49,631 bases of DNA from an uncultured Akkermansia sp. (GCA_947624205.1 CANQJI010000008.1:1-49631); one strand, 5' to 3'; positions 1 through 8,971 are shown, counted from the stretch's first letter. Numbers and translations: made by a program. Notes: generated by a model from the sequence alone, not told the origin.

Positions 1-88
1 AGAATGCAAGGCTGAAGTGCCGATTTTTTCTCTTATCCCTTCATAGTCTGTCTCAGCGAATTTGCCGGAGACCCCAAAAATGGGTACA

Positions 89-242
89 ATGAACAAAAAC
101 GACCAACTTATCCAAGAAATTAAGACAGCTGGCGCCCCCGCAGAAAAGTACGGAAGCTTCTGGAAGCCGGGGCGGATGTGAATGCTGGCTATCTTCTTTC
201 CATTCCATTAATCATCAACAACATTAGCAACCACATGCGATC
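89..242 (+). pseudogene. Frameshifted ankyrin gene start (remnant)
   Basis: An ATG at 89 opens a frame (MNKNDQLIQEIK) matching the starts of the ankyrin genes at 6285 and 7585. Near 147 one A is missing compared with those copies (gaaaagtacgg against gaaaaagtgcgg), so the frame stops after about 30 codons. The ankyrin-like DNA (gaagccggggcggatgtgaatgctggc) continues out of frame to about 200 and then ends. This is a broken, truncated paralogue just before the intact gene at 243. The first 88 bases show no gene that I recognise. Confidence 0.7.
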
Positions 243-1760
243 ATGTCAAAGACAGAACGACTCAATCAATACCTCATCCGGGAAATCTCTGATTCAGAGG
301 CATCTGTGGATGTAGTCCGAGCACTCATTGATGCCGGAGCCGATGTCAATGCCCAGGCTCAGGTGGGACATTACGGCACAGCTCTTGTCGCGGCGGCGGG
401 AAGAGAGAACGAGGAGATCGTCAAGCTGCTGCTGGAAGCCGGGGCGGATGTCAATGTCCAGGCTCAGGTGGGGGATTGCGGCACACCCCTTATTGCGGCG
501 GCGTTTGTGGGGAACGAGGAGATCGTCAGGCTGCTGCTGGAAGCCGGGGCAGACGTCCATGCGCAGGCTCAGGTGGGGGATTACGGCACACCCCTCATTG
601 CGGCGGCGGAAAGAGGAATATGGGATCTCCATATAGTGAAAGAAGAAGAAGGGAACGTGAAGATCGTTAAACTGTTGCTGGAAGCCGGGGCGGATGTCAA
701 TGCGCAGGCTCAGGTGGGGTATCACGGCACAGCCCTCATCGCGGCGGTAAGATTTGGGGACCCGGTTGTAATCAAGCTGCTCCTGAAGGTTGGGGCAGAC
801 GTCCATGCCCAGGCTCAGGTGGGACATTACGGCACAGCTCTCATTGCGGCGGCGGGAAGAGGGGACGAGGATATCGTTAAGCTGTTGCTGGAAGCCGGGG
901 CGGATATCCATGCGCAGGCTCAGGTGGGACATTACGGCACAGCTCTCATTGCGGCGGTGGAAGACGGGAAGGTGAAGATCGTCAAGCTGCTGCTGAAAGC
1001 CGGAGCCGATGTCCATGCGCAGGCTCAGACCGGGTATCGCGGGACGGCCCTTATCGCAGCGGCGGGGAGAGGAAAAGCGGATATCATCAAGCTCCTGCTT
1101 GCTGCCGGGGCAGACGTCAATGCCCAGGCTCAGGCGGGGGATTACGGTACAGCCCTCATCGCTGCGGCGAAGAATGGGAAGGTGAAGATCGTCAAGCTAC
1201 TGCTGGAAGCCGGGGCGGATGTCAATGCACAGGGTCAGGTGGGAGATTACGGGACAGCTCTCATCGTGGCGGCGGGGAGAGGAAAAGCGGAGATCATCGA
1301 GCTCCTGCTGGAAGTCGGCGCTGATGTCAATGCGCAGGGTCAGGTGGGAGATTACGGGACAGCTCTCATTGCGGCGGCGGGGAGAGGAAAAACGGAGATC
1401 ATCGAGCTCCTGCTGGTTGCGGGCGCCGATGTCAATGCGCAGGCACAGGCCGGGAAATACGGGACAGCCCTCATCGCGGCGGCGAGAGCTGGGAAGGTGA
1501 AAATCGCCAAGCTATTGCTGGAAAGCGGGGCGGATGTCAATGCACAGGCTCAGACCGGGGAGTACGGTACGGCTCTCATTGCGGCGGTGGAAGATGAAGA
1601 TGAGAAAGTGAAGATCGTCAAGCTGCTGCTTGCTGCCGGGGCTAATGCGGATGAGAAAGCCCTTGTCACGGCAGAGGAAAAATGGCATGAGGATATCGTT
1701 GAACTTTTGCTCGCTGCCGGAGCGAAGGACCCGACAGAAGGCACCGAAACATCCGAATGA
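243..1760 (+). CDS. Ankyrin-repeat protein, near-identical 35-residue repeats
   Basis: 505 aa made almost entirely of ankyrin repeats. After a short lead (MSKTERLNQYLIREIS) come about twelve repeats with consensus GADVNAQAQVGxYGTALIAA, a two- to six-residue variable patch and IVKLLLEA. The period is 35 rather than the usual 33 residues because of an extra AQ-V insertion; repeat 4 carries a 12-residue insertion (residues about 126-137). There is no signal peptide or membrane segment, so it is probably cytosolic and binds protein partners. Its stop overlaps the start of the FtsK-like gene by 4 nt (ATGA), which suggests translational coupling. Repeats are very similar at DNA level, so copy number may vary. 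The partner is unknown. Confidence 0.9.
   Translation: MSKTERLNQYLIREISDSEASVDVVRALIDAGADVNAQAQVGHYGTALVAAAGRENEEIVKLLLEAGADVNVQAQVGDCGTPLIAAAFVGNEEIVRLLLEAGADVHAQAQVGDYGTPLIAAAERGIWDLHIVKEEEGNVKIVKLLLEAGADVNAQAQVGYHGTALIAAVRFGDPVVIKLLLKVGADVHAQAQVGHYGTALIAAAGRGDEDIVKLLLEAGADIHAQAQVGHYGTALIAAVEDGKVKIVKLLLKAGADVHAQAQTGYRGTALIAAAGRGKADIIKLLLAAGADVNAQAQAGDYGTALIAAAKNGKVKIVKLLLEAGADVNAQGQVGDYGTALIVAAGRGKAEIIELLLEVGADVNAQGQVGDYGTALIAAAGRGKTEIIELLLVAGADVNAQAQAGKYGTALIAAARAGKVKIAKLLLESGADVNAQAQTGEYGTALIAAVEDEDEKVKIVKLLLAAGANADEKALVTAEEKWHEDIVELLLAAGAKDPTEGTETSE
348..1620 (+). repeat. 105-bp tandem repeat array coding ankyrin repeats
   Basis: About twelve direct DNA repeats of about 105 bp (gccggggcggatgtcaatgc...) lie inside the 505-aa ankyrin gene. 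Many units differ by only a few bases, mostly in the variable patch between GTALIAA and IVKLLL. Such an array is prone to slippage and recombination. Confidence 0.85.
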
Positions 1761-3079
1761 ATCAACTTAACCTAAAACAAATGAAGATGAATAAGAAAAC
1801 ATCCGACATTCTCGGTTCAGACACCGTTCCATCGACGGTGGAGGAGAAACTCGAAGACGGCAACAAAGAGCAGGTTTGCTTGCGCGAACTGTTGCAATCC
1901 CCGGAATTCCGGAATCCGGATCTGCGCATCCCAGTCGCGCTGGGAAAAGATGTGCATGGCAATCCGGTGATCAGGGATCTGTCGGCGATGCCGCACGTGC
2001 TTGTTGCCGGCTCCGACGGTTCCGAAAAATTCGTATGCATCAACAACATACTGGTGTCGGTCCTCTCCCAATTCCGTCCGGATGAACTGCGCCTTGTGTT
2101 GGTGGATACCCGAGAGATCGATATGCCGTTCTACAAAAAGCTGCCGCATCTTGCCGTGCCGGTGGTGGAGGATCCGGCTAACGCAATCGAGGTCTTGCGA
2201 TGGGCTGTTGATGAAATGGGACGCCGCTACGAACTTTTCAGCGCAATCGGTGTGCGTACTCTGAGAGACTACAATGCACTGCCTGCAGAGGACAAGTTGA
2301 ATACTCCATTCCCGGATGAATGTGCTGATGATGACCCTACAGGGGATGAAAAATCACCCCAAGATGGCGAAGGCCCGCATCAGGATAGGAGCATGCCCGT
2401 ACACCTTCCTTACATCATTATCGTCATCGGTGAATTGTTCGATCTCATACTGGAGAATAAGGAGGAGCTTGAAATGCTTATCTGTAGATTTACGCAGAAG
2501 GCATACGGAGCTGGAATGCACCTCATCGTCGCTACTCAAATGCCGACAACGCATATAGTATCCGGCACTATTAAAGCCAATCTCCCATCCCGGATTGCAT
2601 TGAAGGTTTCCGGACAGTCTGAATCGCGCGTGATTCTGGACGAGGTCGGAGCGGAGAATTTGTTGGGCGGTGGCGACATGCTCTTCATGCCCCCCTCCGG
2701 TCCCTCCGAAATGGTACGCGTCCGTGGCGCCTTTGTGTCCGACGAGGAAATTACCGACATCGTTGACCGGTGTGCCGCGAGGGACGAACAAAACTTTATC
2801 CAGAGTGCGGTCGATGCCATGACCAGTGAGAAGGCAGGAGACGATGAGGACTCCACAGACTTTTCCGAGGCTGATGTTGAGGTTGATGAAGACCTCTACA
2901 CCCGCTGCGTCAAGCTCGTTGCCACCGAACGCAAGGTCAGCATATCCCTTCTTCAGCGTCGCTTCACCATCGGCTCCGGCAAAGCAGCCAAGATCATGGA
3001 CATGATGGAGGAACGCGGCGTCATTTCTCCTGCCGAAGGTCCCAGGCGTCTGCGCAAGATCCTCATCGAACAGCCCTGA
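1757..3079 (+). CDS. FtsK/SpoIIIE-like protein with degenerate ATPase motifs
   Basis: 440 aa matching the motor part of FtsK/SpoIIIE without the N-terminal membrane domain. Seen: the beta-domain lead LRIPVALGKDVHGNPVIRDL, the helical stretch around WAVDEMGRRYELFSAIGVR, the block IKANLPSRIALKVSGQSESR then ILDEVGAENLLGGGDM, and a C-terminal winged helix (about 375-437) like FtsK gamma. The Walker A place (residues 85-92) reads GSDGSEKF instead of GxTGSGKS; the Walker B place (about 221-227) reads IIVIGEL with Gly for the catalytic Asp; and the conserved QRP is QMP. Inference: it no longer hydrolyses ATP but may still bind DNA or other FtsK subunits. It starts inside the stop of the ankyrin gene (ATGA), so the two are likely made together. 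An ATG at 1787 is an alternative start. Confidence 0.85.
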   Translation: MNQLNLKQMKMNKKTSDILGSDTVPSTVEEKLEDGNKEQVCLRELLQSPEFRNPDLRIPVALGKDVHGNPVIRDLSAMPHVLVAGSDGSEKFVCINNILVSVLSQFRPDELRLVLVDTREIDMPFYKKLPHLAVPVVEDPANAIEVLRWAVDEMGRRYELFSAIGVRTLRDYNALPAEDKLNTPFPDECADDDPTGDEKSPQDGEGPHQDRSMPVHLPYIIIVIGELFDLILENKEELEMLICRFTQKAYGAGMHLIVATQMPTTHIVSGTIKANLPSRIALKVSGQSESRVILDEVGAENLLGGGDMLFMPPSGPSEMVRVRGAFVSDEEITDIVDRCAARDEQNFIQSAVDAMTSEKAGDDEDSTDFSEADVEVDEDLYTRCVKLVATERKVSISLLQRRFTIGSGKAAKIMDMMEERGVISPAEGPRRLRKILIEQP

Positions 3080-3149
3080 TACGCGGCGTTCAAGTCGGCA
3101 AGTCATCGGAAAAATCACCAAAAGAAAAACATACAAGCTAATCAACGAT

Positions 3150-5891
3150 ATGAAAAATAGCAGAGAAGATGAAGACAATTCCATCGAATGGAAACCGGTG
3201 GGGGGATGGGGAGATATGTTGCCGCCCTCATACGAAAAGACGAGGCAGCTGGTGCAAAGCATTTGGAAAGGTCAAGCCTCGGTCGAATTGGTGGATGCGC
3301 TGATCCAAGATGGTGCGGAGATAGAAGAAGACGTCTTCTTCTACAAAATCGGTTCGGACGGAGAAAGAATCCGCCTGGGAGGAAACGCCCTCATCGCAGC
3401 TGCCATGCGAGGAGACGCGAATATGGTTCGTCACCTGCTCTCCCTTGGCGCCAACCCTAATTCAAAAACGCGATTGGACTATTACACACCGCTCTCCGCT
3501 GCAGCCGGCAGCAAGGACATGGATACGCTGAGACTGCTGCTGGAGGCGGGAGCAAAAACGACCCGCAACGGCGCATCGCCGCTGGTGGAAGCCGCGAAAG
3601 TCGGTTGGCAGGAAGGTGTGCAGTGTCTGCTGGAGAGCGGGGCGGACGCGAACGAGGAGGGGCTGTGGAAGACGGATCCCTCGTTGCCGGAAGAGGAAGT
3701 ATTACCCCTCATCTGTGCCGTCCATAGCGGGAACATCGCGGTGGTGGATCAGCTGCTCGACGCCGGAGCACAACTTGACCCGGAAGAGGACGAGTCCATG
3801 GACTCTGCGCTTACACAAGCCGTTCGGGACGGAAACCGTGAGATGGTGATCCACTTGCTGGAGCGGGGAGCGTCCCTTGAGGAGAGTCACACCTGGTGGG
3901 ATCCCCCACTCGCGGAAGCCATTAAATGCCAAGATGCCGCGATGGTACGCTTGCTGCTGGAGTCCGGCGCGAGCGTAGAGAAGTATTTCACCGAACCATT
4001 TGCCGACTTCAGAACCACGCCACTCTGTGTTGCCGCGATGAACGAAGCGGAGGAAGTGGTTCGCATACTAATTGCCGCCGGAGCGCAGGTGAACGACCCC
4101 ACGCCACGACACACTCCCTTGGAAATTGCTGCTTCAGAGGGAGATGTGAACATGGTGCGTCTCCTTCTTGATTTGGGGGCGGATGTGAATGCTCCTTTAC
4201 CCGAGGATTTTTCCTCCGGCTGCACGGCCCTGATGGGGGCGGCTACAAGTGGTGTTCCCGAGGTTGTGAAAATGCTGCTGGATGCCGGAGCAGAGGTCAA
4301 CACCGTCAACAAACTGGGTGCAACCGCTCTGGGGTACGCATGCGGTGCGGAGAATCGTGAAGAAACGGCGGATGTTGAAATTGTGAAACTGCTGCTAGAT
4401 GCCGGGGCGGATGTGAACGCCGGGGAAGCGCCGCCGCTCGTCGCGGCAGCCATGCGCACGGATACCCGAATTGTGCAGCTGTTGCTCGATGCCGGTGCGG
4501 AAATTAATCGCACCAATCCCAAGGGAATTTCGCCATTGGTCGGGGCTATTTTGCGGGACAAAGAGGAGATTGTCCTGCAGCTGTTGGCCGCCGGAGCGAA
4601 CACCAAAGGGGCGGGCAAGGCTCTGCAACGAGCTTTCATCGAGGCGGCCGAAAACGAGCGATATGCTACAACCCTCGATCTCTGCTCCCTGATCTCTCCC
4701 TTGAGAGCGAGAAACAAGATTCTTACGCCAGCTTTGCTGGAAGCCGTGTGCAACCGCGATACCGATATGGCGGAGATCTTGCTCGATGCCGGAGCGGATG
4801 TCAATGCTTGCAAACGCTTCGGAAGGAAGATGTATTCTCCCTTGCTTCTCGCGGTCGAACAAAATGATGTCGGTATGGCGGAGCTTCTCCTTGCGCGCGG
4901 AGCGGAGGCGGATCAAGCTGCGAAGAAGACAACGATCCGCGAGCAGGTTGCCCAATCGGGAGGTTGCTGTATGAGGCGGCTGTTTCACGTGCTCGACGAG
5001 AAGACCGAACACGCTCTTCGACCAGCCTCTGCTCAGGCCACCGAAAACGTGTCTCGTCCTCGAAAAATTTCTACCGCAAAAAAATCGGCTCAGACATACG
5101 CCTTATTGGAAGCAGTCCAAGTCGACGACGTGGAAGCTGCACAGAAAGCCCTTGCCCGAGGGGCGGATCCGAATGGGCAATTCGAAGACAAGTACAGACA
5201 TCGCACCACTCTCCTCCTGCAGGCGGTTGAGAGGAATGACTGCGACATGGTACAGCTCCTGCTGGAAGCGGGGGCGAATCCGAATCAAGAGATCAAAGAG
5301 CAGTTTCCTCTGGGAGAAGCAACGAAAAATGGCGACCGCTTCATCGTTCGTCTGCTGCTGGATGCCGGGGCGGATGTCAATGCCCATCTCAAAGACCGAT
5401 TTAACGCTCTCGAGATGGCGTCCTCATACGGTCATTTGGGCATTGCGCGGCTGCTGATTGAGGCGGGAGCGGAGCCGCGTCCGGCTGACACAGAGTATTC
5501 CCCGCTTCGGTCAGCTGCGCGCGCTCAACATTTCCACCCCGAACTCCTGCGACTCCTGCTCACCTATTACCCGGATGTGCGCACGGCTCCCCATGTCCAC
5601 AACGCCTTAGTGGGATCCATCGATGAACGCCTTACCGATGCGACAGAGATTCTCCTCGCTGCCGGGGCGGATCCGAATGCCGTCGGTCAATCTTATGATG
5701 ATGACGAGGGACTCATCACCCCTCTCATGGCTGCTATTTCCAACGACAGCCTGCCGGCTATCCGACGGCTTCTTGCCGCCGGGGCAGACCCCAACAAGGC
5801 GGTCAATGGTAAGAATGCTCTGGATTACGCTTTATCAGACAATCCCAAACCGTGCGTGGTGCGCCTTCTCCGCATCGCCGGCGCTCATTAG
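3150..5891 (+). CDS. Large ankyrin-repeat protein
   Basis: 913 aa. A short non-repeat start (to about residue 65, with WKPVGGWGDM) is followed by some twenty ankyrin repeats with LLLDAGADVNA-type helices and loops, running to the C-terminus (LRIAGAH). A less repeat-like basic linker lies around residues 600-650. Repeats are far more diverged than in the 505-aa neighbour, so this is an older array. No signal peptide or membrane segment is visible. It follows the FtsK-like gene by 70 bp on the same strand. Ankyrin domains bind proteins; the partner and role are not deducible. The start ATG is the first in frame. Confidence 0.9.
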   Translation: MKNSREDEDNSIEWKPVGGWGDMLPPSYEKTRQLVQSIWKGQASVELVDALIQDGAEIEEDVFFYKIGSDGERIRLGGNALIAAAMRGDANMVRHLLSLGANPNSKTRLDYYTPLSAAAGSKDMDTLRLLLEAGAKTTRNGASPLVEAAKVGWQEGVQCLLESGADANEEGLWKTDPSLPEEEVLPLICAVHSGNIAVVDQLLDAGAQLDPEEDESMDSALTQAVRDGNREMVIHLLERGASLEESHTWWDPPLAEAIKCQDAAMVRLLLESGASVEKYFTEPFADFRTTPLCVAAMNEAEEVVRILIAAGAQVNDPTPRHTPLEIAASEGDVNMVRLLLDLGADVNAPLPEDFSSGCTALMGAATSGVPEVVKMLLDAGAEVNTVNKLGATALGYACGAENREETADVEIVKLLLDAGADVNAGEAPPLVAAAMRTDTRIVQLLLDAGAEINRTNPKGISPLVGAILRDKEEIVLQLLAAGANTKGAGKALQRAFIEAAENERYATTLDLCSLISPLRARNKILTPALLEAVCNRDTDMAEILLDAGADVNACKRFGRKMYSPLLLAVEQNDVGMAELLLARGAEADQAAKKTTIREQVAQSGGCCMRRLFHVLDEKTEHALRPASAQATENVSRPRKISTAKKSAQTYALLEAVQVDDVEAAQKALARGADPNGQFEDKYRHRTTLLLQAVERNDCDMVQLLLEAGANPNQEIKEQFPLGEATKNGDRFIVRLLLDAGADVNAHLKDRFNALEMASSYGHLGIARLLIEAGAEPRPADTEYSPLRSAARAQHFHPELLRLLLTYYPDVRTAPHVHNALVGSIDERLTDATEILLAAGADPNAVGQSYDDDEGLITPLMAAISNDSLPAIRRLLAAGADPNKAVNGKNALDYALSDNPKPCVVRLLRIAGAH

Positions 5892-5921
5892 TTTCCCGCC
5901 AGCAGAAAGCGGGGTGCTTAG

Positions 5922-6107
5922 TGTCTGAATTTTTACATTGATAATCAGTGGTATGTAAAAACGCGTTTAGAAGCCGTTGAACACGTTAGTCAATCTAAGT
6001 CCAATTACAAACAATTAAAGCGAAAAGAATGGGAAAAATTTTACGCTTGCAAATGGGGAGCAGACTTCTACAATAGTGCAAAGCATATGGACACGGAAGT
6101 CGTATAA
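5922..6107 (+). pseudogene. Open fragment of an unrecognised protein
   Basis: The frame is open from 5922 to a TAA at 6105-6107 without a convincing start codon. It encodes a plausible globular tail (DNQWYVKTRLEAVEHV, then WEKFYACKWGADFY). The base composition is more AT-rich than the ankyrin genes on either side. I do not recognise the family. It looks like the 3' end of a gene whose front is gone. Confidence 0.4.
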
Positions 6108-6236
6108 ATGCTTCTTGGCGCCGTGGCGGATCCTCACTGTGAAGTCGGCGGAAAGACCGTCCCGGATGTAGCGTTGGAGAATAAAAAATTCGAGCTATCC
6201 GATTCCGGCAAGCACCAGGGCGAAGGAATCGACTGA
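6108..6236 (+). pseudogene. C-terminal remnant of an ankyrin gene
   Basis: 42 codons (MLLGAVADPHCEVGGK ... NKKFELSDSG) that resemble the last turn of an ankyrin array plus the short tail seen in the 7585 gene (ENAELSDW). It is followed by the same gacaccaaatcatccgattgaatca sequence that precedes the genes at 6285 and 7585. It is best read as the leftover end of a deleted ankyrin gene. Together with the preceding fragment it fills the gap between 5892 and 6284. Confidence 0.5.
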
Positions 6237-6284
6237 GGACACCAAATCATCCGATTGAATCAACTTAATCCCAAGATAGATACA

Positions 6285-7430
6285 ATGAAAAAAGGAACTA
6301 ATCAACTTATCCGAGAAATTAAGGCGGTTGATGCCTCCGTAGAAAAAGTGCGGAAGCTCCTTGAATCCGGAGCCGATGTGAACGCAGGCCATGCACTTGC
6401 AAAAGCGGCGTGGTATGGACGTACCGACATCGTGCAACTTCTGCTGCAAAGCGGTGCAGACGTGAATGCAGGCTGTCCGCTGGAAGCAGCGGCAAGTAAC
6501 GGACAGACGGATATCGTTCGCATGCTCCTTGAAGCCGGGGCCGACGTGAACGCGGGTTATCCGCTGAAAGGAGCCGCTTGGAACGGGCATGAGGACATCG
6601 TCCGACTTTTGCTGGATGCCGGGGCGAACCTCAATCCGTGCACGCCGGACATGTATTGCCACACGGCTTTATCCGCCGCTGCAAAAAGGGGACATATCAA
6701 CATCGTGCGAATCTTGTTGGATGCCGGAGCCGACATCAACGCGCGCACACAGGTCTGGGGAGGGTGCACGCCCTTGATTGCCGCCGCAAGGGGAGGTCAC
6801 ATCGACATCGTGAAGCTTTTGTTGGAGTCGGGTGCCAGTGGCAACGTCGGGGCCGATCCCATGTTCAGCAGGGCTCTCAAGGCTGCAGTTGTACGAGGAA
6901 GTGAGGACATCGTCAAACTCTTGCTGGAAAAGGGCGCAGATGTGCATATCGGTTCACCTCTCCGTTCAGCGGCAAGTGAAGGACGTAAAAACGTTGTCCG
7001 CTTGTTGCTTGCTGCCGGAGCCGACGTCAATGACAAGGATGAAGATATGAACGAGACTGCTCTGATCGTGGCAGCGTTGCATGGGCATGAGGATATCGTA
7101 GAATTTTTGATTGAAGCCGGAGCCGATGTTAACATGCAGGTAGGAGGCTCCAGTACTGCCCTTGCAAAGGCGGCATTTGTCGGGTGTCCGACCATTGTTA
7201 AACTTTTGCTTGAAGCCGGGGCGGATGTCAACGCCAGGAATGGTAGTGGGGAGACAGCTTTGATAGAAGCGGTGGAGAACGGGCAAGAGGATATCGTGAG
7301 GCTTTTGCTTGAGGCTGGGGCCGATGTCAATGCCGAGTCAGAAATCCTCGGCACAGCCCTTGCGGTGGCAGTATCCGAAGGGCATGCTCGTATCGTGGAT
7401 CTTTTGCTGGAAGCCAAAGACGTATGTTAA
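6285..7430 (+). CDS. Ankyrin-repeat protein, frameshifted at its C-terminus
   Basis: 381 aa from the ATG at 6285 (MKKGTNQLIREIK), chosen because it aligns with the starts at 89 and 7585; a TTG at 6255 would add ten residues. About eleven ankyrin repeats of 31-36 residues (KLLESGADVNAGHALAKAAW, LLLDAGADINARTQVWGG). The last repeat is broken: where siblings read gaagccggggcggatgtt this gene has gaagccaaagacgtatgtt, one base longer, so the protein ends in KDVC instead of continuing. It is closely related to the next gene (same repeat order, including the RTQVWGGCTPLIAAA unit), so the two are tandem duplicates. Confidence 0.85.
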   Translation: MKKGTNQLIREIKAVDASVEKVRKLLESGADVNAGHALAKAAWYGRTDIVQLLLQSGADVNAGCPLEAAASNGQTDIVRMLLEAGADVNAGYPLKGAAWNGHEDIVRLLLDAGANLNPCTPDMYCHTALSAAAKRGHINIVRILLDAGADINARTQVWGGCTPLIAAARGGHIDIVKLLLESGASGNVGADPMFSRALKAAVVRGSEDIVKLLLEKGADVHIGSPLRSAASEGRKNVVRLLLAAGADVNDKDEDMNETALIVAALHGHEDIVEFLIEAGADVNMQVGGSSTALAKAAFVGCPTIVKLLLEAGADVNARNGSGETALIEAVENGQEDIVRLLLEAGADVNAESEILGTALAVAVSEGHARIVDLLLEAKDVC

Positions 7431-7531
7431 TGCACAGTTGGAAATCGGCGGTTCAGCACTTATCATTGCAACGGAGAATGATCATGTGGACATCGTCAAA
7501 CTCTTGCTTTGATGCCGGGGCGAAAAAATGA
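7412..7531 (+). pseudogene. Out-of-frame 3' tail of the preceding ankyrin gene
   Basis: Past the frameshift, the next frame continues the ankyrin pattern (YVNAQLEIGGSALIIATEN, then VDIVKLLL) to a TGA at 7510. A second extra base (ctcttgctttgatgcc against ctcttgctggatgcc) puts the end DAGAKK and a TGA at 7529-7531 into a third frame. Two single-base insertions therefore separate about 35 codons from the gene. Confidence 0.75.
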
Positions 7532-7584
7532 AAAAAGGACACCAAATGATCCGATTGAATCACCATAACTCGAAAATAGATACA

Positions 7585-8679
7585 ATGAACAAAGAAAGCA
7601 ACCAACTTATCCAAGAAATTAAGGCAGCTGATGCCTCCGTAGAAAAAGTGCGGAAGCTTCTTGAAGCCGGGGCGGATGTGAACGCTGGACACGCACTTGC
7701 AAAAGCTGCGTGGTATGGACATGCCGACATCGTGCGACTTCTGCTGCAAAGCGGCGCAGACATAAATGCAGGCTATCCGCTGGAAGCGGCGGCGAGTAAC
7801 GGACAGACGGATATCGTCCGCATACTCCTTGAAGCCGGGGCGGATGTGAAAGCGGGCTATCCGCTGAAGGGAGCCGCCTGGAACGGGCACGCGGACATCG
7901 TCCGACTTTTGCTCGCTGCCGGGGCGGATCTCAATCCATGCCCGTCAACCCAATGTTTTCACACGGCGTTATCTGCTGCGGCCGGAAACGGACAAATGGA
8001 CATCGTGCGGATTTTGTTGGATGCCGGGGCGGATGTCAACGCGTACACACGGGTCTGGGGAGGTTGCACGCCTTTGATGGCTGCCGCAAAAGGAGGGCAT
8101 ATCGACATTGTTCGACTGCTGCTGGATGCCGGGGCCGATATCAATGTGGGCACAGATTCCCGGGCCAGCACGGCGCTCGCAGCTGCAGCTGAAGAGGGAA
8201 ATGAGGATATTGTCAAACTCCTGCTGGAAAAGGGCGCTAATGTGCGTATCGGTGCCCCTCTCCCTTTAGCGGCGGGCGAGGGACATAAAAACGTTGTCCG
8301 TTTGCTCCTTGCTGCCGGAGCCAAGGTTAATGCCAAAATGAAGCGACCGCCGGATACGGCTTTGATGAGAGCAGCGCGACACGGGCATGAGGATATCGTG
8401 GAGCTTTTGATCGCTTCCGGAGCCGATGTTAATCTGAAGGAGAAATTAAGTTTGTGTGGAACGGCCCTTGGAGATGCGGTACAATTCGGGCATACGTCTG
8501 TGGTCAAACTTTTGCTTGAAGCCGGAGCGAACGTCAACGCCAAGCATTTGGGCGAGACCGTTTTGAACGTTGCTTTGAAAAACGGTCATACCGAGATCGT
8601 CGCTGCTCTCCTCCACGCCACCGGAGCAAAGAAAGCGATTGAAAACGCTGAATTATCCGATTGGATCAACTTACCCTGA
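7585..8679 (+). CDS. Ankyrin-repeat protein (tandem duplicate of the previous gene)
   Basis: 364 aa from the ATG at 7585 (MNKESNQLIQEIKAADASVEK); an upstream ATG at 7528 would add 19 residues, but the 7585 start matches the paralogues. About ten ankyrin repeats follow the same order as the gene at 6285, with different variable residues in the loops. It ends TGAKKAIENAELSDW and a few more residues, without a membrane segment. The stretch before it (caccaaatgatccgattgaatcac) is a copy of the one before 6285, and what follows is a copy of the start of the FtsK-like gene. So the ankyrin-FtsK pair at 243-3079 has been repeated here. Confidence 0.85.
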   Translation: MNKESNQLIQEIKAADASVEKVRKLLEAGADVNAGHALAKAAWYGHADIVRLLLQSGADINAGYPLEAAASNGQTDIVRILLEAGADVKAGYPLKGAAWNGHADIVRLLLAAGADLNPCPSTQCFHTALSAAAGNGQMDIVRILLDAGADVNAYTRVWGGCTPLMAAAKGGHIDIVRLLLDAGADINVGTDSRASTALAAAAEEGNEDIVKLLLEKGANVRIGAPLPLAAGEGHKNVVRLLLAAGAKVNAKMKRPPDTALMRAARHGHEDIVELLIASGADVNLKEKLSLCGTALGDAVQFGHTSVVKLLLEAGANVNAKHLGETVLNVALKNGHTEIVAALLHATGAKKAIENAELSDWINLP

Positions 8680-8689
8680 GAAACGAGTG

Positions 8690-8930
8690 AGGAAACATCC
8701 GACATTCTCCAAGAGCCGGGTTTACCTGCGAGGAGCTCTTGCAGTTCATGGAACTCCGAAATTCGGATCTGCGCATTCCCGTCGCGCTGGGGAGGGATGT
8801 GCGTGGCAATCCGGTGATTGGGGATCTGTCAGCGATGCCGCACGTGTTTGTCGTCGGCAAACGACTGCGTTTGCCACTGCTGCTTTCTGACCGTGTCCGC
8901 GCGGTGTTCCTCAATTCCGCCACTGTTGCA
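8690..8930 (+). pseudogene. Truncated copy of the FtsK-like gene
   Basis: gaaacatccgacattctc at 8691 and the stretch 8750-8855 closely match 1796-1990 of the FtsK-like gene. The translated part (NSDLRIPVALGRDVRGNPVI, then DLSAMPHVFVVG) stops matching exactly at the Walker A position. A weak trace (gtgttcctcaattccgcc) of the following helix remains. There is no full reading frame: a dead copy. Confidence 0.8.
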
Positions 8931-8971
8931 TTTGCTTCGCCAAATTCGCGCGCAAGCGCGGGAGTTTCCCA

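Noticed and set aside
294..1016. Minus-strand frame inside the ankyrin array
   Set aside because: Repetitive mirror of the ankyrin repeats, with the same period and no independent features.
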